A DNA stretch of 64,000 nucleotides from Microplitis mediator (lineage: Eukaryota > Arthropoda > Insecta > Hymenoptera > Braconidae): NCBI RefSeq assembly GCF_029852145.1, contig NC_079978.1, forward strand, positions 11,069,801-11,133,800, read 5' to 3'. Positions 1-12,948 of the stretch are shown here, piece after piece; the first letter of the stretch is position 1; every line of letters starts with the position of its first letter. The notes beneath the pieces were generated by a model. It made no database searches. It was not told where the DNA came from and worked only from the letters and a program-made list of their open reading frames with translations. The position numbers and the translations under genes were made by a program.

Positions 1-477
1 CCTGAATAACCTGATCAGGAGGATTGATGGAGTTCTCTAGTACGGGGAAATAAGGTCACACCCTTACAGTTTAAACAAATTTTGACGATTTTTTTTATCA
101 GTACCGGAGTTGGAAGAAATCCATTGTTTAAACATTTAGTTAACAAAAACAAATAAGTTCTCCGGAAGTTACCAAAGAAATCCGTTTCGGAAAAAAAGCT
201 ATCGATCTATACTATTGATATTTTGTCGATTCTTTTATATTTCTATTAATTTTTCATAGGAAAAACTTTAAAATATTTTGCTTTAACGACAGTCGGATGC
301 TCGCTGGTGGAGAGCGCGAGCTTTCAAAGCTTTGGTGAATACTTTTGAATCTTTCGAAGCCATACATTGTAAATCGACGTTTTTTCATTTCAAACACTTA
401 GGTGTGTTAAATTAAAACACTTTATGTAATAATTTTATATTAGAAAAAATTTACAGGGGTTTAGAGGACCACAAACA
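1..477. other. AT-rich stretch, no gene seen
   Basis: No convincing coding sequence or recognisable repeat boundary was found. The stretch is AT-rich with homopolymer runs and precedes the start of repeat A. Confidence 0.5.
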
Positions 478-1246
478 TTTTAGTCCTTCGGCTGAAGAGG
501 AGAGCCCGTATACATTTTGCTGGCACTGGCTACACTCAACGGTTTCTTACATATTTTGGGCCAAGGATCACGAAAATCGGGTCCACTTTGTTCAAAAGTG
601 GTACAAACAATTGTTAATAACAATTTAATTGTTTGAATCGAAATAACTCCCGAACCGCTGGTTTGTTGAGGCAGTTGATTTAAAACAAAATGTTCAGAAT
701 GAAAAAATACAAAAAAAAAGGTACTGTAGTGTTTTTTCGTATCTCGAATATTTCGCGGGATATGACGAACATACGAGCCAGGCGCTCGGACCTCGCCCTT
801 ACGCTCGAGCAGCTGCCTATGCGGAAGCTCTCTCTCCGCCACACCGCGTCAGATGCTTGATAGGCCGGAATTTTTTTAAGTTTTTTATATTAAAAATGAA
901 AGAAAAAAAAAATCGACAGCATTTTTTCTGAAACGAATTTCTATCGTATCGTCCGGAGATGTTTTTTTTTTTTCTTAACTAATGTTATAAACAAATGGTT
1001 ATTTTTAAAGTCCAGATTAGATTAAAAAAATCGATAAGATGTCGATACCCCAAATTTGGACTTTGAAAAAAGCCATTTGTTTATAACTTTAGTTAACAAA
1101 AAATAAATTTTTTTGGACGATATGACAGAAATTCAATTCAGAAAAATGCCGACAATCGGTGCTATCGTCATTTTTCCGATTTTGTCAAACCAAACTGGAC
1201 TGAAATAATCTATTTGTTTGTAACATTAGTTACAAAAAAAAAAAAA
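478..1246 (+). repeat. Interspersed repeat A, left part (locus 1)
   Basis: The segment starts near TTAGTCCTTCGG and closely resembles 15841-16420, including a shared stretch with TTCAAAAGTGGTACAAACAA and later motifs around ATCGACAGCATTTTT. The family continues at 5806-6050 after an interruption by repeat B. Class is unknown. An open frame of 120 codons on the minus strand (480-842) looks incidental: its start lies in divergent repeat sequence and the other copy does not keep it. Confidence 0.7.
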
Positions 1247-1850
1247 ATTAGTCTATCGGTTGACCCTGCAGGCCAGCCCGGCAACTTCCCACTATATTCA
1301 AGCTCCTTGAGGTCGAAAACATTGTTGTGAATACATTTTCGAGCTCTTCGAGCTCTTCGAAAATACTTTTGGATGCCGTTGCTTTCGAAAAAAAACGTTT
1401 TCTCAAACGAATTGACCGATTGAGACGGTTAAGGTATGTTAATCGACGGGTTTTATAGAGTTCTGAAGTTGATCAAATTTTGAAATTAATTTATGAAATC
1501 GTTTTTGAGAAATTTCAAAAAAAAAAAAACAAAAAAAAAAAGTTTTTTTTTAATTCTTTCGTTTTCGGTTTCTCTTGAACGAATGAACCGATTTTGATGA
1601 TTGAGGTAGCATTCGACGCAGCTTATAAAGTTTTAGAGCTGATTAGATTTTGGAAACGATCCATTGAGCACATTGAACGTTATCTAAAGAAAAAAACGTT
1701 TTTGAAACAATTTTATTTTTGGAATATCTTCGAACGCACTCGATCTATCAAGCTCAATTTTCACAGCTTCTAGATATTAACAAGCCGCGTCGAATGACAC
1801 CTTAACGATCAAAATCGGTTCATCCGTTCAAAAGATACAGGTATTTACAT
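1247..1850 (-). repeat. Repeat B (CTTCCCGCT family), first part, locus 1
   Basis: Repeat B in minus orientation. It begins with the family end motif (GGTTGACCCTGCAGGCCAGC, then a variant of ACTTCCCGCT, then palindromic GAGCTC motifs). It runs through degenerate sub-repeats containing 'gaacgaatgaaccgatt' and 'gaattctagagctgatt' type phrases. It stops at GATACAGGTATTTACAT where an LTR-type element has inserted, and resumes at 5630. Confidence 0.75.
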
Positions 1851-2639
1851 TGTGACATTGGGAAATGTCCGGTCCTCGGCGGATCCCACGCGTTCACATG
1901 AGTCTGATAATTTATCTTATTAACTAAATTGGTTGACTTATCAAGTATAATTATTAGCGACCTGCGAGGCACACGGGAGTGACGGGGAGAAAAAAAAAAA
2001 TAAGGTAACGCGACGGGTAGCAGGCTTCCAACAACGATTCTCGAAGGCTCTGGTAGGTGAAAACTATGCTATTGTTAGTTAAATAAGTTAGTTAAGATAA
2101 GTAGTTTTAAGGTACTGGTGACACACGACCACTCACCTCACCGGATCAAGACCACGATCAACGAGGGAGTCACTGGAGCAGCAGCTGCAAGTCGAGACCC
2201 ACGTCAAACCAGCCCCCAAGGTTGAACAGCTAGCTAGTGGGGAAACATTCAAACGCGTTAGCACACGCGCCAAAACTCCGAGCCATGGACTCGGATAAAC
2301 GAATTATGGGACAGCTGGCGCCATCTCTGGGAACACAGCCGAACTGGTCAACGGAGTGGGGAACCGAGAGGGAGATCGACGAGTACCCACGTTGTGGCGT
2401 CCATCTTTGCTGGAAGCTTGTTACAGTAAACACGTGTTGGAATTTACTGGACCGCGAACTGCTAATAAATGAGTCAAAATTAACGCGAACTGTTAATTAA
2501 TAAATAAATTGTCACAGCTGATTGTTTTTTTTGTTGTTTAAATAAAGTACGTGAACCGCGTGGGCCATAGTCACCCTGCCCCGGGTAAAATAAAGTTGAC
2601 CACTTGTTGCCGTACCGCGTGTGCTGAGTAGCGTCGGAA

Positions 2640-3464
2640 GTTTTTTAACTTCCTGCTAAGAAAATCGACGATTTTCGAAAAATTGGGAAGTTATGGTTTT
2701 CACCCCGATTTGCGAAAATCGAAATTTCATCAGATGTTGACGTTTTAAGGTCCTGGGAAACTATTCTGACTACTTTCAGAATGATGTCCGAGTGTCTGTA
2801 TGTATGTATGTGTGTGTGTGTGTGTGTATGTGTGTATGTATGTGTGTGACCGGTCTATAACTTTTTAACTAATGAACCGATTTGGATGGTTAAGGCGGCA
2901 ATCGAAAGAGATTGTTGGCCATCAACTTTTCTGAAGATTTCAGATCATTTGATCAAGTAGACTCGATAATATTGGCGAATTACGAAAAAAAAAATTTTTT
3001 TTTTTTTAGTTTTTCATTGATTTCTCAGAAACGACTTTTACGATCAACTTCAAAATCTAATCAGCTCTAGAACTTGATAAAACGCGTCGATTGCCGCCTT
3101 AGCCATCTCAATCGGAGTATTCGTTCGAGAGTTATCGCGGGCAAAAGAAATGGTAAAAAACGGTTTTTTGCGAATAACTTCGAAATAACTGAACCAAACA
3201 ATTTCAAAATTTTATCAGCTCTAGAACTCAATAAAACACGCCGATTGCCGCCTCAACCATCAAATTCGGCCAATTCGTTCCTGAGATATCGTGAGAGAAA
3301 GAAATGCTACAATCGGTTTTTTTCGAAAACAATGGCACACGAAAGTATTTTCGAGCTCGAAGAGCTCGAAAAAGTATCCACAACAATGTTTTCGAGCTCA
3401 AGGAGCTCGAAAACAGCGGGAAGTTTTGGGGCTGGCCCGCAGGGTCAACCGATGCCCAGATTTT
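2640..3464 (+). repeat. Repeat B, plus orientation
   Basis: The copy runs from TTTTTTAACTTCCTGCTAAG to GAAAACAGCGGGAAGTTTTG and its GGCCCGCAGGGTCAACC tail. It carries the usual TGTATG/TGTG microsatellite after GATGTCCGAGTG. A 138-codon open frame over 3074-3490 runs across the sub-repeats and into the next copy. It is an incidental ORF of the repeat, not a gene. Confidence 0.8.
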
Positions 3465-4268
3465 TTAACTTCCCGCTAAGAAAATTGTAAATTTTCAAAA
3501 ATTCGGGAAGTTATTGGTTTCGGTCCGATTTACGAAAATCGAATTTCCATCAGATGTCGACGTTTCGAGGTCCTAGGAAGCTATCCTGACTAATTTCACG
3601 ATGATGTCCGAGTGTATGTATGTGTGTACGTACGTACGTATGTATGTATGTAAATATTCATAACTCTTGAACGGATGAACCGATTTTGATCGTTGAGGTG
3701 TCATTCGACGCGGCTTGTTAATGTCTTGAGGCCGTAGAACTTTGAACTTAATCGGTAGGGTGCGTTCAGAGATATTTCAAAAATTAAATTTTTTCAAAAA
3801 TGTTTTATTTGGATAACTTCCAATTTGCTCGATGGATTGATTCCAAAATCTAATCAGCTCTAAAACTCTATAAGCCGCGTCGAATGCCACCTCAACCATC
3901 AAAATCGGTTCATTCGTTCAAGAGAAACCGTTGACGAAAGAATTCAAAAAAAATTTTTTCCTTGGTTTTTTTGAAATTTCTCAAAAACGGCTGAATAAAT
4001 CAATTTCAAAATTCGACCAACTTTAGAACTTGATAAAACGCGTCGATTGCCACCTTAACCATCAAAATCGGTTAATTCGTTCGCGAGATATCGTGGAAGA
4101 AAGAAATGCTAAAAAATGGTTTTTTACAAAACAATGGCATACAAAAGTATTTGCGAGCTCGAAGAGCCCGAAAATATATTCACAATAATGTTTTCGAGCT
4201 CAGCGAGCTCGAAAACAGCGGGAAGTTTTGGGGCTGGCCCGCAGGGTCAACTGACAGACCGATTTTTT
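3465..4268 (+). repeat. Repeat B, plus orientation, tandem with the previous copy
   Basis: A second complete copy follows the first directly. The tail of the first (CAGATTTTTT) merges into the head of the second (TTTTTTAACTTCCCGCTAAG). It contains a TGTATG/TACG microsatellite near 3615-3652 and ends with GCTGGCCCGCAGGGTCAAC. The palindromic GAGCTC motifs near 4155-4215 are shared with other copies. Confidence 0.8.
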
Positions 4269-4604
4269 TTTTTTGCGGTTGTTGGTGACGAGTTTGGGGA
4301 GTTGCTGACTCGACCTGCTGGGGAACGTCAAGGACCGGACTCCCACGACATCCCGGACGACGGATACCAAAGGGTGAGTGGTAAACCCGTGCTGCTCTCT
4401 TCAGCATTAATTTTGTTAAAATAATTGTTTAGTTTTTTTTTTTGTGTGTGATTGTGCCCACTGTCTGTAATTATTAGCCGTAAGGATTAATTTGTATCTT
4501 GGTAATTGTTTTATTTATTTCGCGGTTACATAACTGTCGGTGTTATAATAAAAAAAAAAAAAGAGGACATTGTCAGCCAGAGCCAGCAAGTATTCCGCGT
4601 CTCC

Positions 4605-5040
4605 GCGGATCTTATAAAATAATTTGCAGGTATTAAATAATTTTTTTGATAATTATTTACGTTTATTTTTTTTTGTTTTGTTCAAGTGCGGTTATTGTTC
4701 GCGAATCTGTGCAGATATAGTTCGCAAGTCGTATAAAATAATTTGCAGGTATTAAATAATTTTTTTAGATAATTATTTACGTTTATTTTTTTTTGTTTTG
4801 TTCACGTGCCGATATAGTTCGCGAATCTGATAACATAATTTGCGGGTAGTAAATAATTTGTTGAGAGAATAATTTACGTTTATTTTTTTTTTGGTGTTAA
4901 GGGCAGATGCGTGCCGCGAATCGCATAATTTACAGGTAGTAAATAAGTTGTTAAAAAAATAACAGTTTCCGTTTTATTTTTTTTGTCAAGTGCGGGTAGA
5001 TTTCGCGAATCTTATTACGGAATTTACCGGTAGCAAATGG
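4605..5040 (+). repeat. Degenerate tandem array of ~90-120-bp units inside the LTR-like insertion
   Basis: About four and a half diverged units are visible. Each has ATAATTTGCAGGTATTAAATAA, or a variant, followed by TTTACGTTTATTTTTTTT and a 'gttcgcgaatct' motif. Unit starts fall near 4612, 4731, 4836, 4930 and 5018. The array lies inside the 1851-5629 insertion. No coding potential was seen. Confidence 0.65.
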
Positions 5041-5629
5041 TTCGTTTACCTAATTAGGTATTCTTAATTAATTTTTATTTAGGATATAATTAAGTACGTT
5101 TTTTTTTTGTACTCGTAAGACACCGTGCGCCACTCGATAATTGTTCCGATCTCACTATAAAACTGTCTGCGTGTTGATTGATCCGCGGTCTACGTGACAA
5201 TAAGTGCCGTATGAGACTCGAGTGATACCCCGGCAAGGTATTGTAATTGTATGGCCGGCAGGTGTGAACTCTATTGTTAACATTTTTTTTTTTTCTGGTG
5301 TGTAAAATAAATCTGACCGAGGTCGTGGTACCTTAAGTTGGTATTATTAATTATTAGATTGTCTACCCCCCCCCCTCCTTGTCGGTGTTACTGTATTTTT
5401 TTTTGTGCTGGTTATTTTTTTTTCTATTCTTAACCTAATTCAGTCTCGTTCCCGTCGCCTGAGGATCTCGTTTTCCCTGAACTGCGATCAGAGCAAATTC
5501 CGCGTCGCGAGTTTGGTAATTCTCTCGAAAAATTACCTGGCGTCCAACGACCAGCTACAGGTAAGCCAGAGTTTGATTGCACGGAGACTTTCCGCTGGTT
5601 AGATTCCCAGTCGGGAATATCCCGTGACA

Positions 5630-5805
5630 ACATACGTACGTACGTACACACATACACTAAGACATCATTGTGAAATTAGTCAGAATAGCTTCCTAGAACC
5701 TCAAAACGTCAAGATCTGATAGAAATTCGGTTTTCGAAAATCGGACCGAAACAAATAACTTCCCGAATTATTAAAAATTTTCAATTTTCTTAGCGGGAAG
5801 TTTTA
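5630..5805 (-). repeat. Repeat B, second part of locus 1 copy
   Basis: This segment resumes the repeat interrupted at 1850, beginning with ACATACGTACGTACG. It continues through the family's GACATCATTGTGAAATTAGTCAGAATAGC-type sequence and ends at CTTAGCGGGAAGTT. A complete copy near 53420-53612 shows the two parts are contiguous when uninterrupted. Confidence 0.75.
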
Positions 5806-6050
5806 AAAGAATTCTCGGAACGAAACGGCAAAAACTTGATTTAGAAAAAATGTTGTCGATTGGTGGTATCAACATTTTGTCGATTTTTTCAATCCAATTC
5901 GGACTTTGAAAAAATCATTTGTTTATAACTTTAGTTAACAAAAAAAAAAAATGATCTTTGGACGATAGAATATAAATTCGTTTGGAAAAAAATGCTGACG
6001 ATTGGTGGTATTGGCATTTTGTCAATTTTTTGTTTTATTGTCTTTGATTT
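5806..6050 (+). repeat. Interspersed repeat A, right part (locus 1)
   Basis: Phrases such as ATGTTGTCGATTGG and TTTATAACTTTAGTTA are shared with 17656-17835, the right part of repeat A at locus 2. The order A-left, B, A-right is the same at both loci. Confidence 0.6.
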
Positions 6051-6808
6051 TTAATGTAATAGACTTAAGAAAAAAATTTGTTGCGAGAAGATGTATATAG
6101 AAGAGGAAAAAAACAATTTTTCCTCTCAGTGTGAACTGCTAAATTAAGTATTAGACTGTCACAGTTTTTTTTTCTTTTTGTTTTTAATAAAAAGTATCTC
6201 AAAAGAAACTTTAATAAAAAACAAAAATTCAAAAATTCCAGCTCAATATCTCAAAAATTGATCTGGCACACAGAGAGTTCCCCTTTTCCATTTAAAATAC
6301 AAGAATAACTTTATAAAAAAATTTTTTTTCGAATTTTGGGTACTTAAATCTTTTAGGAAATTTGATTCTCTACAAAAAAGGTCTCTTGTGTCTCATAAGC
6401 TCAAAATTGTTAAAAAAAAAGTTACAGGGATTGAATTTTAAGGCGAAAGAGTCGAATTTTGAAACAAAAAAAAAATTTTTTTATTCGTTAATCAACAGGA
6501 ACATTTTGTTATCATTTTGTAATTATAGCTCTTATAAAAAAATTTTTCTATTTACAAAAATGGTCATTAGGATTATTTTCATTCGGCTTATAGAAAAAAG
6601 GTACAGAGCTCTAACGCTCTGAAGTCGAGAAATGTACATAAAACGTAGGATCATTAAGAAAACTTTTTTTTTATTTTTGTTAAATTTAATTATAATTGAA
6701 ATTTAAAATCCAGGTTTATTGTTTATATTATTTTATAAGCTTCCGTTAATTAATGAGTAAAAAGCAAAAGAAGTTTTTTTTGCTTCAAAATTCAATTTTT
6801 CTTCTTCA
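6051..6808. other. AT-rich stretch, no gene
   Basis: Low-complexity T- and A-rich sequence. Phrases around 6290-6430 (a TCTACAAAAAA motif, 'gttacaggg') resemble the arms of the palindromic elements elsewhere in the window. An 86-codon open frame at 6362-6622 is made of K, N, L and F residues typical of AT-rich noise and is not called as a gene. Confidence 0.4.
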
Positions 6809-7440
6809 AGTTTCAATCTCTGTAATTTTTTTTTTTTTTTTTATTAACATTAAACTTATAACATAAGGGACCTTTTTTTTTTTCGTAGAAAATTCAATTT
6901 TTTAAAATACATCAAAACGTAAGATTTCGAAAAAAAATATTTTCATTAAGTTATTCACAAATTGCGAAAATCAAAATTTTTTACATGTATTTTATATACA
7001 CGGAAAGATTGGATCCTGGCTGGTTATTGTTCTGCACCCGACTCAGTACGGTGCTCGAAGATAATGCTCGATTCTGGTGCAGCGCCACACTGATTACTGT
7101 GCGAAACCTGACTGAGTAATATGCGCGCACGACTCAGTCAGGTCCCGCACAGTAATCAGTGTCATTCTGCACCTCAACCGAGTATTTCATTCCAGCAACG
7201 TACTGAGTCGGTTGCAGAACAGTAACCAGCCAGGATCCAATCTTTCCATGTATATAAAATACATGTAAAAAATTTTGATTTTCGCAATTTGTGAATAACT
7301 TAATGAAAATATTTTTTTTCGAAATCTTACGTTTTGATGTATTTTAAAAAATTGAATTTTCTACGAAAAAAAAAAAAAGTCCCTTATGTTATAAGTTTAA
7401 TGTTAATAAAAAAAAAAAAAAAATTACAGAGATTGAAACT
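6809..7440. mobile_element. Foldback element (palindrome)
   Basis: The left arm from AGTTTCAATCTCTGTAATTT is matched in reverse complement by the right arm ending AAATTACAGAGATTGAAACT. Arms are about 190 bp and rich in homopolymers. The centre (about 7001-7250) is a separate, smaller inverted-repeat element. No coding sequence is present. Confidence 0.75.
7001..7250. mobile_element. Small TIR element with CACGGAAA ends, nested in a palindrome
   Basis: The left end CACGGAAAGATTGGATCCTG and the right end CCAATCTTTCCATG form an inverted repeat of about 28 bp flanked by TA. Inside are repeated 'actcagt'/'gcacagtaatcagtg' motifs in both orientations. The terminal CACGGAAA is shared with the element at 39033-39303, suggesting a MITE family with TA target sites. 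Confidence 0.65.
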
Positions 7441-8244
7441 AGTCGGGTTCCAATCTTTCTGTGTAGGATAGGGGAGTCCCCTGTGCTCCAGTTCAATTGT
7501 TAAGATATTGACTTGAATTTTTAGGATTTTTTTTGTTGTTGTTATTCATGTAACTTGAGATGCATTTCATCTAAAAAAAAAAAAAATGTTTTTTTTCTGA
7601 CAGTGATAAATATTTCATAAGCATAAACTGTTATTTGTAGAGAGTGCATTTTGCGATCATTGTGATCCTTATATTTCTAGCGGGTATAGTTTTTATTTAT
7701 ATTTTGTTTGGTTTCGTCCGGAACGTGAATTTACTAATTAGTAAGCAATTAGATTTTTTTTATTTTGGTATTCGTGTTCTGCCTTATACCACTTATGATT
7801 TTAATACGTAATAGAATATTCATATAATAACACTCTGATAGTCACAGAAAAATTGAAATATCTACCAAATAATATTACTAACAGTAAAATAAAATTTAAG
7901 TTTATCATAAATTTATTACCTTGCTAATATTTTTTTTTCAACTATATTTGACCACGAGATTGTGTGCACATATCTCTAGCTAAGTGGTTATTAGCAACAG
8001 GTCATATTATTTTACTGTTCATTTTATCTGTGATACGAATGTAATTATGAATTTATATTTTTTCAGCGCGATTTTCAAGACTCATCAGTAAGGCTTTTAA
8101 GTCGCGTACTACGTTCTAATTTTTAGTAGATTTCATAAAAATCTAACTATTGTATTTGTCCTCATGATGGAATTTTTGAAAAATTTTGCTACCTCTAAAC
8201 TCAGCTCGACGAGCTGAGTCAGGAAATACATTCAGTTCAAAAGT
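7441..8244. other. AT-rich stretch, no gene
   Basis: No coding sequence or clear repeat boundary was identified. An imperfect copy of the CACGGAAA-type end (CCAATCTTTCTGTGTA) is visible near 7449. Confidence 0.4.

Positions 8245-9234
<990 letters not shown>

Positions 9235-9284
<50 letters not shown>
9235..9284. repeat. (TA)n microsatellite
   Basis: About 50 bp of TA repeats right of the foldback element. Confidence 0.9.
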
Positions 9285-9289
<5 letters not shown>

Positions 9290-10680
9290 ACGCGCCGTTC
9301 TCCAACGATAGCGTCCGCAATTCTACACCGATCTTAATGAAACTTAGTATACTTATTCTATGGACGATTACCTTGAATGAGTTCGAAGATGAGCCATTTC
9401 GGCCAATAAGTTTAGAAGTTATAGTTAATTGAAATTTTGCAAAATTTTCAAAAAAAATTTGTTTGCTGCTCTAACTGGATGTAACTTCTGAACGGTAAGA
9501 TATAGCTTATTTTCGTTTGTTCTATGTGAAAGCTCGTCCGATTGCCTACAATTTTGACTATACAGCTCATTAATTTGACCATTTTTTCTAGTAGATAAAT
9601 GGTTTTGAACATTTACAAAATATTATAAAAACTAATTTTATGCGGGTTTTCACTTTGATCATAGCCACAATTTCACACCGATCACCTTGAAACTTAGTAT
9701 ACGTATTTTGTGGGTGACTACCTTGTTCGAGTTTGAAAATGAGCTCAATTGGTCCATTAGTTTAGAAGTTATAGCATTTCTAAATTTTCAAAATGTCCAA
9801 AATTCATATATTTTTATTTATTCTTCCTTCAATATCTTTTGAATGTGATAACTTATCGACTTTACATCAAATCCATCTGAAAGCTCTTCGAATAAGCTTT
9901 AATTTTCATGCCTATATATATGCCTAGACCACTGGAATTACTTACTTTACCATTCATTCAATGAAATTTTGCTATTGCATTAGTTCTCCTACTCCTTAGT
10001 ACATTCATGGAGCTACTTAAATTCATATAATCGCAGTGTGACACTTATAAAATCCATACATCTCAATTCAGTGGGTATATATAATTTTGTTTTATCGACA
10101 GTGTATAAATGATAAGATATATCAATAACAAGATTAACATTAGTTATGATGATAATATTCTCTATATCTACTCGTCGTTCGATATTCTAATAGGCTTTTT
10201 ATTTCAAATATTAGTACTAATTTCAAGTATGACACTTTGATGTATCGCAATCAATTTTTAATCTTAGAATATTTTATTAGTAGATTTCATTGAAAGCAAA
10301 TTATCGGCTTTGTCCTTATGGTAGAATTCTCGAGCCCTAAAACCATAATCTTTCATAATTTTTCGAATAGGGTCCGGAATACCATTGGTCCAATAGTTTG
10401 AATATATGCATACGAATCTTTAAATAACGTCAAATCAAAACATATAGTGCATTATCAAAAATTCTTCTGAAGCTCATTTAGTTAGCTTCAATTTTTGGCA
10501 TTATACTTATAATTTTTGGATTTCTTTTGTTTTAAGAATTTTTAAGAAAATGTAAAAAAAAATTTGATTTTATTATCAACTTTTATTTTAACAGTGAAAA
10601 AAATTAAACAATGAGAAATCTACTTCCATTTCGGCTGCCGAATGGCCTTTTTTTTATATATCTTATCTACCTGTAAGTGG
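9285..10680 (+). repeat. Interspersed repeat C
   Basis: This segment shares order and wording with 58283-59200. Both have a start with 'gatagcgtccgcaattctacaccgat', internal 'agtttagaagttatag' phrases (at 9405 and 9764), and an end with 'aaatctacttccatttcggctgcc'. No coding frame is seen. Both copies sit beside a TA microsatellite. The class is not recognised. Confidence 0.6.
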
Positions 10681-10965
10681 TAAAAAATTTAGTGAACGGT
10701 TGATTTTGGAGGTCAATCCTAAACAGTTCATTAAACGTAAAAATCATTTACCACGTTTTATATTAGTTATTACAGTACATATATTGGTTTTTGTAATTTT
10801 AGATAGCAACTGTTTTTATCTTGCATCGGTAGTATGTATAATATTGAAGTGATTATTCTCAATACTCACTATGATAATACAGGTAACTATTGTAGTATGA
10901 AAAAATTAAAATGAATTCACAGTTTTTACCAAGACAACATATTAATTTTTTTCACAAGAAGGGAA

Positions 10966-12948
10966 TTATACTAATTGCCTTACAGAAATTACCCGATAAT
11001 ACATGTGTTGCCGCATCACGGCTGCATTTTGTGAATAATCAAAAGCAGCTGGATCTCCTCCTAATGCAACTGTTGTGGCGTATGCAGCAGCATATACTCC
11101 ACATGTACTACCATCAGGTTGATGAGTAACTTGCTTAAAAATTACTCGATTCTGTTTAACTTGTTTCGGATATCGTGTTTTTATATAATTTCTCTTAACC
11201 TCAGACATTTTGGAGAAATCTCCTAAATTCATACTGTCGTAAATTATAACAGACTGCCCTTCGAAGTATAAACAACACCAATGCTGGTTGCTTTGATGTC
11301 CACCAATGATTTGGAAATCATTGTTCGACCTTGATGGGTTAAGAGGATTCAAAATTGTAATAGGGAATTGGATAGAAAAACCTTTATCTTCAAGTATTAA
11401 TAGAAATGAAGATATGGTGATATCATCCAAGTAATTGTCATTAGTCAAAATATCAACCATATATTCATAATCTGATCGTCCCAAAACAATTTCACGATAG
11501 GATTTAATGAATTCTTCATCATATTCATGCATAGAAGAATTTCTAAATGTTTTGGATTCTTCCTGCTGCAGTTGCTGTTGTTTTCGTGACAATCGTTTTT
11601 GCTGTCGCTGCTCTTTTTGCTGTGGCTGCGACTGCTTTTGAGCTTTTCGCTCTAATTTTGCAGCACTTTTTTGAGCTTCATTATTTCTTGCTTCAATAGT
11701 AAATTGAGCTTCACGTATTTGCATACTTCGCTCTATTCTACTGTCAACAATCTCATCGATTAAAGCTTCGTAGTAAAACCTCTCAAGCTTTTCTTTCATG
11801 TGAATATTCCAAAACACATCATCTTTCTCAATTAAATCAGCTTGTTTTAGGCCAATTAGTGTGTAAACAGCAAAATGACAAAATTGTTTGTCACAAACTT
11901 GAAGCTGTCCTTGAATATTATAATACATTGGATGAGTTGTATTAATCTGCCCAGCAAATTTCGTTGTAAATAAATTTTTTAAATTTCTGCTGCTGTTTAA
12001 TGCTTCATCAACACTTGTTTCTTCGTTTTCTGAGATACTACAAACCACAACTATGGAATCATCTCCAATAGTTCCATCTGGTTTGGCATTTAAATAGAAG
12101 CATCTTTCATCATTAGACATAAAAATACCGAACTGTGAAATTTTATTTTCAATTTCCAATTCCAAGTCTTCAAGAGCTTTTGCTCTAAGACTTTGCATAT
12201 ATTGAAGTGTACTTTCAGGAAATACAAGCGGATTAATAATGTTTGTTACAACAGGTATACGAGATGATGTTTCTCCCATTCGGCAAATTTTACCAAACAG
12301 AAAAGAAGGAATCATATCTGTTTCGAAAGGGTGAGATTGGCCATAAATTATTTCTTCCCTTGTTTTCATTTCAAGCTTTACACGATCTGTTTGTCGCTTA
12401 CGAAGCTTTTCATGATGATCTTCTTTTCTTTGTTGATAAAGCGCCTGGTCGATATCAACTAAATCGGGTTGAGCTGCATTAGGACCATTATCTGCATTAG
12501 CACCTTGAAAACGTCGTGGACGTTTATTTTTGTTGGCTTCACGACATTTTTTATTGTGAAGTCTTTGTAAGGTGTGTTCTTTTTCTAATTTGATAATATT
12601 TTCAGGCACATAATTTTCACTATAACTATAAATTTTAGTCAAAGGCGTTCCTGAAATCTGATCAATAGAAGATACATTTACTCTATCATGATATCCACTT
12701 CTGCTAAAATAATTAATTCGTTTACCAGTAATATACTTAGATACAAGTGCGAAATATTGTTCTATAGGATTATTAGTACATTTATAAAGTAAATGTCCAG
12801 CATTCAAGCTAAAAGTATCCATAACTTTTTCCACACCTGCGAGCAAACCGTATTCCTCAATTTTCGGTATAAAATTTGGCTGTGAATGATCACATGGCCA
12901 TTCTGAAGGGCACTTTTCGTGATTACCAAAAACATGATAAGGGACAAG
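10966..12948 (-). pseudogene. C-terminal half: MULE tail, YqaJ-like nuclease domain, C48/Ulp1-like protease
   Basis: An open frame of about 660 codons follows the TAG at 12949. It opens with VFGNHEKCPSEWPCDH and then VEQ/KRIN-type sequence (KYITGKRINYFSRSGYH) typical of the region after insect MULE cores. Numbering from codon 12844-12846, a YqaJ-like domain spans about 185-370: PDG at 256-258, QGQL at 312-315, EIVDSR at 365-370. The catalytic E-x-K usually found after the PDG Asp is replaced by V267 and C269, so nuclease activity is doubtful. A Q/K-rich linker (about 385-430) leads to a C48 cysteine protease domain with H522, D537, Q576 and C582 in the expected order. Such proteases remove SUMO or ubiquitin-like proteins; the role in the element is unknown. 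The last codons overlap a GTAAGG, so the true C-terminus may differ. Confidence 0.75.

Larger units (their letters stand above)
1851..5629. mobile_element. LTR-type insertion with TSD ACAT, carrying nested repeat B copies
   Basis: The insert begins TGTGACATTGGG and ends CCCGTGACA, the TG...CA form of an LTR. It is flanked by ACAT at 1847-1850 and 5630-5633. The empty site can be read at 53420 in another repeat B copy (GGTATTTACATACGTACG), so the boundaries are well supported. Removing the nested repeat B copies (about 2640-4268) leaves about 2.15 kb without a coding frame, so a long solo LTR of a Ty3/gypsy-like element (4-bp TSD) is the simplest reading. Several AATAAA motifs lie near 2515-2595. 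The family is not recognised. Confidence 0.65.

Noticed and set aside
480..842. 120-codon minus-strand ORF
   Set aside because: It lies in an interspersed repeat, has no recognisable domain, and the homologous repeat at 15841-16215 does not keep the frame.
3074..3490. 138-codon ORF, with a similar one at 60419-60712
   Set aside because: It is read through degenerate sub-repeats and across the boundary of two repeat B copies. Other copies are broken at different places, so coding selection is not supported.
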